This document shows, one piece after another, positions 44,993 through 54,963 of a stretch of DNA of 64,000 bases. Below the pieces are notes generated by a model. That model saw only the letters and a program-made list of their open reading frames with translations. It searched no databases and was not told the origin of the DNA. The position numbers and the translations under genes are program-made. Position 1 is the first letter of the stretch; each line of letters starts with the position of its first letter. The stretch covers positions 16,569,501-16,633,500 of the forward strand of contig NC_088308.1 of the NCBI RefSeq assembly GCF_910592395.1, written 5' to 3'. This DNA comes from Lineus longissimus (lineage: Eukaryota > Nemertea > Pilidiophora > Heteronemertea > Lineidae).

Positions 44993-46443
44993 CTATTTCT
45001 TTGCACGAGGACAACATCTCATCAAAACTTCCTTGGCATCTCGACGAAATTTCGACCCACCTCCCAAAAAGTATAAATAAAAATTAATCCCAAAGTTGAC
45101 AGTCCATAACTCGGTACAAACAAAATACTGCAACCAGTACCGGGCCTTCCAGTAGGGGATGCTCAAGTCGTATTCAACCGACGATTCGTAAATTCTCTTC
45201 GGGCATGAGCAGAGAAGATATGCAAATGACGTCATCAATAACATGGCGGTCAGATTCGAATCCCGGATTCTCCCTTTTTCTGCCGTGTCAGATTTCATTT
45301 TCCTGCGACGGACGCTGGCGCGATTAATTGCGACGAGGATGGTGATATTGCAGATTGCGATCGTAGAGAATGGGAGGATAGTGCCAAGGATGAGGAGATA
45401 GGTGTTGTAGAACGTCTCGAACCATCTCGCTTCAGGAAAGTTCCGGATGAGGGCACCATTCGGTGGGTCAGGTACATCGAGTACGAAGAACGTTTGAAGG
45501 TGGAGACCCACCTCTATGAGGCAGGTCGACACGGTGATCTTAACGGCTCGCGACGCGGTGCAGATGGTCACGGCCTTCATCGGGTAGAGTATGGCGATGG
45601 TTCGGTCTATACTCATTTCAGCAAGGAATAGACCCGAGGAGACCGCCATGCTCTCGGCTCCGTACCATAGTGAACTGAATACGACAAGATCAGATTTGGA
45701 GGAACCTGCATGAAATATCATTGCAACATCGTGTCGAGTTACTAGCGCTAGGTTTTACCGGCTTTCTACTCATTGATCCGTTGATTGCTCTGGGCCTGAT
45801 CGAGTCCTGACCGTTGGACGCATAATGAGTCTGGCCGTCTCCAAAATTAAAATGTCTTATGACATCATTGAGGCAAGAGAAAATCAAAAAACATAACCTA
45901 AGCGTTATCAGTAAACCTCTTTGGCAATTTCCAGGCACGAATTCGATATTACTACAATACTGACATGCTGAAAATCTTACCAAAAAGGCTAGAATTCGCA
46001 ATGGCATCCATCAGAATCGCAAAGTATGACCATGGGTTACCAAATGGATTGTGCCTATAAAAAGGTAAATCATCGATTAATTTCACAACTTGTGTGTATG
46101 CTCCATGTACATGTGCTTACCTCAATAAAGCAAAGCTTCCTTCCATTCCCGGGACTAGACGATGGGCGACAATCAGCTTCCATAGGATCTCGGAGAAGAT
46201 CAATACACCCGTGTCAACAATAGCTAGCCCAGCCATATAGATACAGGTGCTGATTTGTCTGTTGTCCTTCCTTAAGGTGATCATCAGGGACATCATGTTT
46301 CCCGGAATGCCGAAAACGAATGCAAAAATGGTCCACCATTTGTATAGCATCTCGGTGACCAATTCTATGAAAGCCACGAAAGGTGAGAGCGTTGTTTCTT
46401 CTGTCATTGTGTCGAGGAGATCCGCGATCGTGGCATTCTCCAT
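44993..46443 (-). CDS. class A (rhodopsin-like) G protein-coupled receptor, three exons
   Basis: Exon 1 46121–46443, exon 2 45981–46054 (74 bp) and exon 3 44993–45705 join in phase (AG|G, G|GT) with GTAAGC and GTAAGA donors and ATAG/GCAG acceptors, giving 369 residues without stops. Seven hydrophobic segments are visible: FVFGIPGNMMSLMITL (TM1, Asn 1.50), YMAGLAIVDTGVLIF (TM2, Asp 2.50), LFLAEMSIDRTIAILYP (TM3, DRT instead of DRY), TM4 near LIEVGLHLQTFF, TM5 LLILGTILPFSTIAI, AMLLMTSFAYLLCSCP (TM6, Pro kept, no Trp) and INFYLYFLGG (TM7, in place of NPxxY). No Cys is present at the top of TM3 or in the second extracellular loop, so the usual disulfide is absent. Ligand unknown. It may belong to an expanded invertebrate orphan group. 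Confidence 0.9.
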
Positions 46444-47743
46444 TTTCCATCAACAAAGCTGGTGCTGGTGTATTGATGCTAATCTCAGGCTAAGGCGTCG
46501 AAATTAACTGAAAGAATCTGACTTAATCAAGCGCCTGAAAACGGGCGACGTGTAATCTCCCGTTTGCTTTGGTCAGTACAGGTGCCCGCAACAGGAATCG
46601 ATGATCGCAGACTGTTTGCGATTATCGATATCAAGCCCTGGGCTTACCGGTTTCACCTGCAAGCGAGAGATCATTTTGTCGCACATACCTACCTTATCAC
46701 AGGTCGCAGCGTCAAAAATCTCTCGTTTGCGTCAGCTAGTGTTCCTATGCGCTTCAGACTTGCTCCCAAATAAAGAAGAGAGACGGGAAATTAGGCCCAA
46801 AGGAAGAACCCTCACAACCAGGAATACTCCAGGACAGCCGACTTCGTTACCGAAAACGCATTACAAGTAGCGTACATGTCAAATAGGACGATGGAAGAAG
46901 AAATTTCTCACGAAAGCCGTCCTCCGTGCAGCAGTAGTAGTGTGATGAGGCGGTAGAAAACGATTGTATATTATATCTGTTTTGGAGAATGTGGCTTGAT
47001 TATTTGATATGCAAACGGATAAGTCACCATGCCTGTTATAAAAAAAATCAGCGCTGTCATAATATACTGACGGGGACTAGTCTCTGAAACTCAATCCTTC
47101 TGCTTCAAAAAGTCAGACAGAACAATTATGTACCGGTAATCATTGATGGTTGGATCTGACGATGACTTCAGGGCATCAATATGTACTGCGTTGCAGAGGC
47201 ATGGCGATTTAGCGGAAACTGCAGAATCGTGGCAACACAGCTTATAAACAGTATGAGAATATTGATATTCATGATTATATACAAGTATATATCAAATATT
47301 TGTAATATTTCATGTCAAATTGTTTAAATTGTAAAAGTTCACTCGCAACTTTGACTCGATTGGTCGATTTCTTCAAGGTTCCCCATGCAGCCAACAAGCT
47401 TGGGAAGGCAACTGTAAAAAATGGTGGGAAGACCACTGTAAAAAATGTCATCATCTTCATCTTCTAATTCATCTACTTGTTATCGCTATAGAGCCCAAAT
47501 GGTTAGGACATTTTCAATTGTGAAATTTGGCAAAAATACAAGTTGAGGATATGAACGAAAATGGCTGTGTCCTTTTTATCATTGTCTTTTTATCATTTGC
47601 ATCAAATCTTTTGTTATATGGCTGATTTTGGCAAAAGGCGTTTCCAATCAACTCTTCCGTGCTAGGTGATATGTTGAAGTTGTGCATGTTATGAAACTAA
47701 TTTGCATAGTTTTTTTCTTCTTTCGCTCACTTTTTATTGATGC
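46444..47743. other. no gene recognised
   Basis: Upstream of the GPCR start codon. Short frames only; no clear TATA box was found. Confidence 0.4.
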
Positions 47744-48510
47744 TATCGTCATGCAATTTTCAGGAAAGGTGAATGAGATGATTTGCAACAATTTGTTCAA
47801 GGCAAAATATTGGTACTCCTCCGTAAACGCTTGGCGGAGAGCAGTTGTGCATGTGGGTTAATTTTTTCAGTCACGCAACTAATTTGCATAAAAATGAGCT
47901 CCATTATTTTTTTTAATGAGCTCCCTGTCCTTGTCTTTTACCTCGTTTATAGCTCACAGCTGACCTAGTATCAGAGCTATCGCCATGCAATTTTCAGGAA
48001 AGGTGGATGAGATGATTTGCAACAATTTGTTCAAGGAAAAATTTTGGTACTCCTCCGTAAACGCTTGGCGGAGAGCAGTTCTGCATGTGGGTTTATTTTT
48101 TCAGTTACGCAACTAATTTGCATAAAAATGAGCTCCATTATCTTTTTTAATGAGCTCCCGGCCCTTGTCTTTTACCTCGTTTATAGCTCGCAGCGGACTT
48201 AGTATCAGAGCTATCGCCATGCAATTTTCAGGGAAGGTGGATGAGATGATTTGCAACAATTTGTTCAAGGCAAAATATTGGTACTCCTCCGTAAACGCTT
48301 GGCGGAGAGCAGTTGTGCATGTGGGTTTATTTTTCAGTTACGCAACTAATTTGCATAAAAATGAGCTCCATTATTTTTTTTAATGAGCTCCCGGCCATTG
48401 TCTTTTACCTCGTTTATAGCTCGCAGCGGACTTAGTATCAGAGCTATCGCCATGCAATTTTCAGGAAAGGTGGATCAGATGATTTGCAACAACTTTTATT
48501 CATGGTAGAA
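47744..48510 (+). repeat. 234-bp tandem repeat, about 3.2 copies
   Basis: ATGCAATTTTCAGG recurs at 47751, 47985, 48219 and 48452, a period of 233–234 bp. Units share CTCCGTAAACGCTTGGCGGA and TTTTACCTCGTTTATAGCTC. They differ by few substitutions. The last unit is partial and runs into the second Maverick region. Confidence 0.9.
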
Positions 48511-48714
48511 TTTCATATTTTGCCTTGTTCATGAGACATATGAACTCTTCTGTTTTAGGTAATTATCAAATGACAAAAACATCGTGTCCGCGGACAGTTC
48601 CTCCGAAGCACTTGGCGGAGAGCACTGCCTCTTTCATACTGAACTTCCACCAGTCTACCAACACACCAACTACATTAACCGGCCATTAAGAAATCCACCT
48701 TCAGAAAGACAATG

Positions 48715-48990
48715 GTATCATACATCGATAGTGGCAAGCTGACTTGGTTGACATGCAAACATATGAGAGTAAGAATAAAGGATTCAGATTCATTTTTACG
48801 GTCATAGATCTATTTAGTCGTTACTCTTGGGCTGTGGCAGTGAAGAGTAAGAGGGGAGAAGAAATCAGAGATGCATTTAAAGTGATTTTTAAAGAATTGA
48901 AACCAGTTGCGGCGATACCGAATAAGATCCAGTATGATGATAGTACAGAATTCTACTGCGGAGTGTATGATTGGTATTTAGAGACATAAT
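48715..48990 (+). pseudogene. Maverick integrase (rve) fragment
   Basis: The retrovirus-type integrase core is recognised from WQADLVDMQTYESKNKGF (first catalytic Asp), FIFTVIDLFSRYSWAVAVKS and IQYDDSTEFY (second Asp, in the D-x-G-x-EF position). An in-frame TAG precedes WQAD and a TAA follows YLET; the third catalytic residue (Glu) and the C-terminal chromo-like region are missing. In Mavericks this enzyme inserts the element with 6-bp target duplication. This copy is dead. Confidence 0.85.
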
Positions 48991-49408
48991 TCATTAACCG
49001 TGCTATTGGTAATAAACACTTAACTGATGAGAATTTTAATGATCTAAGGTTAGATTTCTTTGCTTTCCTGAGATACCTACATTACTGTGGGATTAAGGTC
49101 TCAATTACAAGCTGTTCTTACATCAAGCCTTTGAAAAGATGGATATTGATTATGTTGTACTTAACCCTTATTTAACATTCAAGGAAAGAATGAATGATTT
49201 GAATGATTTATGGTATGATTTCATTAAAAGTATTTTCTTCCAGAATTACAGGTCAGATATTAAGGAAGATAACGATAACTTAACTCTATCTAGTGAATCC
49301 ATACTTGCTGCAATGGCAGACAAAAAGTTACCAATCATGGATAGAACTAATACTATTCCACGTAAAATAGAATGCCAGAAACGTCTTAGAACTTTACTGT
49401 TAACATAA
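48991..49408 (+). pseudogene. unknown Maverick coding fragment
   Basis: An open stretch with NKHLTDENFNDLRLDFFAF shifts frame at about 49130 and continues as MDIDYVVLNPYLTFKERMND to a stop at 49408. It lies between integrase and the two intact ORFs on the same strand. No family was recognised. Confidence 0.4.
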
Positions 49409-49476
49409 TACTAAAAAGTGTTGTTGTTTTTTTTAAAGTTAAAAGAATAAGTAACATTTTTTTTCTCTACAAATAA

Positions 49477-50283
49477 ATGGAGTCAACTGTTATCGAGCAA
49501 CAGATGAAACAGATCGGTCTTCTTAGTCAACCCCCTAGTTACCAACTAGGACAAACCAGTGCTCAACTAGGGCAACAAAAAACAACTAACTTTCAACTAA
49601 ATTCTAACAAGAATTTAACTACTCAAGGTCTAGTTAACACTGGTAGTAACGTAGCTAACACTGGTAGTCAAGGTGTAGTTAATTCTAGTCAAGGTCTAGT
49701 TAATTCCAGTCGCCAACTAGGTTCAACTAGCCATCAACTAGGTTCAACTGGAGCTACGCTCTCAGGACAAACTCTGACTAACTCTCAACTAAATTCCAAC
49801 TATTTGACTGATAATGGCCTTAAAGCCAAACAAGACCTTAAGGTTTTAGTTGCAACAGGTAAAAGTAAGGATTTCCTCAACAAACAACTAACATTTAATG
49901 ACTTAGATGTTATGCCAGAGAAGGAAATCATTAAATATCATAGACTCTACCAGACAAAGATGGCTGCTAGACTTAACGATTCTTTAGGTAAGACAGTACT
50001 TAAGGCTAACACTAAATTAACAAAGTTATTCTTACCTGTTGATGGTGAGAAAGAACTTTACAATGATCTCAGAAACGATTACTTGGTAACTAATGAGTTG
50101 GACAAATGGTTAGGATGGGTAAGTCTGAAGATGGGAGCACTAACTGCCCTTGCTTCAACTTCCCTCATTACATTAAGTCACTGTCATGGGGAATCATCAA
50201 TAAAGATTGATGATGATGACATTGACACAAATAGTGACTCTAAAAGTGACATAATTAATTCCAGTAACATAAATGGAGAGTGA
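49477..50283 (+). CDS. intact Maverick ORF, Gln/Asn/Ser-rich repeats
   Basis: 268 codons. The N-terminal half (residues about 15–130) is low complexity with repeated QGLVNSS, HQLGST and SQLNSN-like units. The second half has a predicted helical, charged region (VMPEKEIIKYHRLYQTKMAA) and a hydrophobic MGALTALASTSLITL near residue 225, then an acidic tail. The last codons overlap the next ORF by 11 bp (ATGGAGAGTGA). Overlap and same strand suggest co-expression. It is likely a structural or accessory protein of the element; the function is not known. Confidence 0.6.
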   Translation: MESTVIEQQMKQIGLLSQPPSYQLGQTSAQLGQQKTTNFQLNSNKNLTTQGLVNTGSNVANTGSQGVVNSSQGLVNSSRQLGSTSHQLGSTGATLSGQTLTNSQLNSNYLTDNGLKAKQDLKVLVATGKSKDFLNKQLTFNDLDVMPEKEIIKYHRLYQTKMAARLNDSLGKTVLKANTKLTKLFLPVDGEKELYNDLRNDYLVTNELDKWLGWVSLKMGALTALASTSLITLSHCHGESSIKIDDDDIDTNSDSKSDIINSSNINGE

Positions 50284-50758
50284 TAACATAACTCAAGTTA
50301 CAAGTAATACAGATGATACTAAACCAATATTTACTAAGAAGGTTAGAACTGATAGACAATTAGCATGGTCTAGAGAGTTGGGTAAAAGGTCTCAGGAATT
50401 TAAGAGAAATAAAAAAGAAAAGACAACATTCAAAGAACCTAAAACTAAACCAGAACCTGAACCTGAAGAAGAGGTAAGTACTATTACTAGTAATGAAGAA
50501 AAATATACTAGAAGTTCAATATCTAGTGCAACCTACCTCTATGTAGGTGTAGGTGTAGTTATTTTGGTCAGTTTAATTTACTTCAGTCCTTTTGTTAAGA
50601 AAACTAATAAGAAACCTGTAGTTAAGGAACCTACTATGAATGAAACAAATAAACAATATACTACTACTTCCAATAAACAAGCTAAAAGTTCTAGTAACAG
50701 TACTTTTATTAAACCTTCTGTCTTAAAAAGTAACACTTCTATTCCTTTAATGGAGTGA
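50273..50758 (+). CDS. intact Maverick ORF with one membrane segment
   Basis: 161 codons. The N-terminal region is basic (RQLAWSRELGKRSQEFKRNK), followed by a PEPEPEEE run, a single transmembrane segment (YLYVGVGVVILVSLIYF, residues about 92–108) and a Lys/Thr/Ser-rich tail. Similar RQLxWSRELGKRSQEFK-type proteins occur in Mavericks as I recall them, but no function is established. Overlaps the upstream gene by 11 bp and converges on the minus-strand gene ending at 50807. Confidence 0.6.
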   Translation: MESDNITQVTSNTDDTKPIFTKKVRTDRQLAWSRELGKRSQEFKRNKKEKTTFKEPKTKPEPEPEEEVSTITSNEEKYTRSSISSATYLYVGVGVVILVSLIYFSPFVKKTNKKPVVKEPTMNETNKQYTTTSNKQAKSSSNSTFIKPSVLKSNTSIPLME

Positions 50759-50806
50759 TTTCCTCATCAGTTATGACCTCATTATCACTTACGTTAATAC
50801 AAGGGT

Positions 50807-51127
50807 TTAATTCAAGAATTGTGTTCCTCTGAAATTAGTGATTTGACCATCACCAGTAGTTATTTCAAATTTGATATGATTAGTACATTTGTTAACTTCT
50901 TTAGTACAGTTAAGTTCATATCTCTGATTCTTTATCTGATCGGTATCATCTACAGGCATGATACAAAAAATATCTGAAGGTCTATTATTTAAGACTGTTT
51001 TACTAGTATCAACCAGATTTGATCTTAAAACAAGTTTTGTCAGATAAAATTGAAGTGGTCTTGTAGAGTAGTATTTACCTTTCTTTTTAAATTTCTCTTG
51101 TCTAAAACCAAACCACTTATTAACCAC
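50807..51127 (-). pseudogene. possible Polinton minor-capsid-like C-terminal fragment
   Basis: 106 codons, with LVLRSNLVDTSKTVLN, DIFCIMPVDD and a final FEITTGDGQITNFRG. The order of a short beta-rich core, an 'xxIPV' stretch and a terminal I-x-I-x-D-G-x-I motif resembles a jelly-roll minor capsid/penton-type protein found in many Polintons. The resemblance is partial and by eye. It converges with the gene at 50758. Confidence 0.35.
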
Positions 51128-51142
51128 TTTTATTATGGTTTT

Positions 51143-51756
51143 TCAAACCTCGATTTTAGTCTTTTCTTCAACTTCAATTTTACCAACCATTTCTTTTACA
51201 ATCTTGGGTTTTGGTTTTTTTTCAGGTTCTTCTTTATCAAATATTTCTTCTAGTGAGAAATCTTTATCTTCTGTAAGTTCAATTATTATGTAATTGTTGT
51301 TATCACAGTTAATTTTAACATGGTCAATTCCAGCCTCTTCTATTTTATCTTGCCATTCCGCACAAAACTCACTTAAACTAAAATGACGTGTGTATGGAAA
51401 TCTAGATTCACTAATATTTTCTTTTGAGGTTGAGGTCGAGGTTGAGATTGTGGGTGTGTAATGTTTAATCAATTCACTAATAATCCCACATCGTCTTGGG
51501 AGAGCCGGAAAAACAATGGAATCAACTTCTTCAGTGTATACAACATCTTAACTTTTGGTTTCAGTTTTTATCTTTTTAAATAAATCGGTTAGGAATGTGA
51601 AAATTGTGACACTAGATGGTAGAAAATCCATTGTCCACCAAGTGTTGTATAAAATGTTATCGATTTCAAAGTAATAGATTTTATGTTTAATTCCCTTGGT
51701 AATTAGTACTCAAAAGATGCTTCCTCACATTCCTTCTCACTAATAATGTAATCCAT
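51143..51756 (-). pseudogene. unknown Maverick protein, interrupted
   Basis: Starts MDYIISEKECEEASFE at 51756. It needs at least one frameshift and passes a TAA at about 51548 before the long frame 51143–51472, which has FSLSEFCAEWQDKIEEAG, YIIIELTEDKDFSLEEIF and a Lys/Glu-rich tail. It lies between polB and the fragment at 50807–51127 on the same strand. Not recognised. Confidence 0.4.
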
Positions 51757-51789
51757 TGTATTTAATTAACAAGTGTATTCATAGGTACA

Positions 51790-53655
51790 TTACATACCAA
51801 AAGGTAACGCCGTTATCCCGTCCTCTAGTATGAATCTCTTGTCATCAAAAGGACTAAGAATTTTCTTATTTACTTCTTCTAAATAAATCTGGTGGTTATC
51901 TAAAATCAAATGTCTCATCTTATGATTAAATGACTTACTATTCTCTTGACAGTCAACATAATCATTGAATGAAATATCTCTTATTACTACATTCTTTCCA
52001 ATACCCTTTAATTTCTTAGTATCCGATTCTAGCTTTGCTCTGGAAGATTCTGTTTCTTTGATCGAGTCTTCTAGCTTTGCTCCCGACACTTTTTAATGTT
52101 CTCTGGACAAAGTCATAGTCTTGGTTCTGTAAGCATACATCTTACTTCTAAGTGCAATAAATTCAGTCATCTCTTCTCCTCCTAGCTCATCCTTGAAATA
52201 ACCTGGCACCTTCTTCTTGTTAGTGCCATAGAGAGGATGATCATTAGGATAGTTACTGAAGTCAAAGTGGTCCTTTAACCCTTTGAGGTCTTCAGTTAAG
52301 TCATCAGGATTTATCTTAAGTACAAAGGAATCTGTATCAAGATACAGTAGTTCCAGGTTCTTCTCACCAAAGTAAGGTTGAAGCACCTCATAGTAAAATT
52401 CATACATCAATAACTTAGACAATGCAAGTATTGTAGCTCCTGTGTAAATTGGTTTGTTAAATTTCATTGATGTTTTCCTCATACTAATAGCAGCATTATG
52501 TTCGTCAAATATGCATATTGATGAAAACCTGGGATTGACCATTACACTCCTGGCTCTTTCACCTTCTGTTACCAACTCAATCTCCATCCTGTTCCCTATG
52601 TTCTCACAGGTCTTACCGTAGAAAGCATTATTCATCAGTTTAAAATAATCTTTCTCAAAATCAGTCTTAGAGTCCATCCTCCTTTTAGTGTTAAAGTCAA
52701 TATATGTCGCCAACCACTTAAGACTGTTTAAAGCTGATCACAGAATGAACTTTCTTAAGTACCATTCCGTGCTTGAGGTAAAACTATAGCATCCTGTAAT
52801 GCACTATGTAGTTGGTCTTATCCTTTTGTGTAAGTATCAGTTTCTCTACATTTGATCTTTTATCATCACCAAGTAACTCTTTCTGGTAAGGGCTGAGTTC
52901 ATCATCTTAGATGATGAGAGACTTGGGGCAGAATGGGAAGTTCTTAGACTCCATGTTCCTGTGACATTACATTGATTACAGCATAAGTGTTAAAAGGTAA
53001 TCTAATGTAATGACCACCTTTGCACCTCTTGTAAGAACATATTGTTATGTCACAGGACCCTATCATGTTAAGAGACAAGCCAGACCCTTGAAAGTACCTC
53101 TTCTCAATCTGTGTATTAATGTAGTTAAGCTGGTTGGTTACTGCATAGATTGTCTGATTCCTTGAAATTATGCTGTCCATTGGAGATTGAATTGGATGGG
53201 TAACTGTATCACCTTGCCGATCCAAGCTATGATTTGCGATCTTAGGTCTATTCAAGTTCTGCTCTGTGACAAAAGGTCGATTGAACTGGACGAAAAACTG
53301 ATATGCTTATTTTATGGTGGTAATCATTCAGCTTAAAAAGTATTTCCTCTAATTTTTCCCTGTATTCAAAAACCTGTTTCGATTCTCTATGAAATATTCA
53401 CTCTAATGGTAAACAACAGGCTTGCCAAACTCCGCTGCTACTTCAATTCCTTCAACTTTATTTATGTCAACAAGCTCCTCAGTCTCAAAGGAAAGCTTCT
53501 TATTTACACCTTTAGGGATCAGTGTTGGAATAGAAGGTACTCGTACCATTAATTTATTTAAATGCCCCTTCGTCTTCCTGTGAGCTGCCATATTGCTGTA
53601 TGCAATGGATTTATTACACGTTGGGCAGTTAACTTTTTGGTTCCTAATTTACCAA
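51790..53655 (-). pseudogene. second Maverick polB, broken and internally deleted
   Basis: The N-terminus has a C2H2-type finger (CPTCNKSIAYSNMAAHRKTK, about 53560–53625). A later piece with GGHYIRLPFNTYAVIN (about 52960) ends the N-terminal part. It is then joined to the palm without the exonuclease region: KNFPFCPKSL…DDELSPYQKELLGD (about 52860–52930, in-frame stop), motif B region KLMNNAFYGKTCEN (about 52620), motif C YLDTDSFVLKI (intact, about 52340) and FDDKRFILEDG near the C-terminus. Several stops and shifts. It differs at many positions from the copy at 13290–16329, so it is another lineage. Confidence 0.85.
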
Positions 53656-54055
53656 AATGTATCCTTTTTTTTTTAAATTGACGTGGCGGCCAAAAGGTTA
53701 ATGCTGTAATGAGCAAAGTTGGTGGAAAACGAGGCGGATGGTCAATGTAGCGGGAATTCCCCCATGTGCAAGATCGGATGGGCAGTCGCCAATGGGTAAC
53801 CAGAAAAACGCCGAACGATCGACGGGCTGACCACCTGACCAATGGACGGCGAGGTTAGGGGATGAACGTAGTCCCTCGAATGCCATTCGACGTCGCCATA
53901 ATGAAAAATCAATAATCCTAGTCTTCACCCAACCTTGTTTACCCAGGGGTCATTGCTCGCTCCTATGGCCGCTCGCAATACCCCTGGTATCATGTTGAGC
54001 TGAAACATATTTGATTGGTCAAAGAATAAATAAATAAGATGTAAATAATGCTTAC

Positions 54056-54645
54056 ACACAATGCAAATTCATGGCATATTGAATCGGGGCTACCTTTCGT
54101 CCAAACAGCATTGAGAAATATGACCAAGTATGCCATTTCATAAAAGAGTAAAGTTGTTTCAAAAGATCGTGACTAGCCGGAAATACAAACATGTCGTTTA
54201 AGATTCCTTTCCTGCCTGGAGATAAATTAGAAACACTTTCTCTCCAACGTTCAATGATGTCTTGAATTGAATCTGGTAAAGAAAAATCCTGAGGAAAAAC
54301 AATACTGACCTCGCTACTGTTAAGTGGTGGCGTGGTCATAATAAATACTTACGCAAATGATTACACACTTATGATTTTTAATCGTGAAATGTTCAAACAA
54401 TGAATAGATTTATACAATAATCCCTAGGTTGACAATAGTGTGAACTGATGAATACAAATTGCATTTTATGCAACATCTCCTTTACATTTACACATACAAA
54501 TTTCATTTCATGATAAGAAATAATTACCTCCTTCAAGGTTCTTGTCCAGCTTCTCTGCATGGGCATAAAGGACACAAACAGTGACAGATAGCACCCTTAA
54601 CCCCTTCCAAGCGGCTTTGGGCTCTGTCTGACTGTCTACCTCCAT
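54056..54645 (-). CDS. two-exon hypothetical gene downstream of TSC2
   Basis: Exon 1 54528–54645 starts MEVDSQTEPKAAWKGL, contains a hydrophobic LRVLSVTVCVLYA and ends at GAG|GTAATT. Acceptor TTTTTCTTTACCAG at 54273 opens exon 2 in the matching phase (G|AT) with SIQDIIERWRESVSNLSPG and FMKWHTWSYFSMLFG, open to a GTAAGC donor at 54055. More exons would lie toward 53.7 kb, where Maverick debris begins, so the gene may be truncated. The hydrophobic start could be a signal anchor. Family not recognised. Confidence 0.4.
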
Positions 54646-54963
54646 GACGAACCAGTGTGATAAAGGTTACTTAATTCATAACACAAAATATCTCTGTGAA
54701 AGCACCTTTACAGTCCTCACAATCCCGTGAATCACAGTCTGAATTTTCAAGGCCTAGTCTTCGTGAAATTGTTTGTTACACTGCTGACTGGAAGAAAATG
54801 TAAAGGTATACACCTCTCCACAAATGTGTGCTGCCAGTTTTGCCCAGTATATGAATATATCACTGTGGCCACATGTTAAAAGAAGTTTATACTAGCATTT
54901 CAACATGCCACTATGTCACAAAATTCACCAACCGAAGTGGCCTTTTTGGGTACAAAGTCTCAT

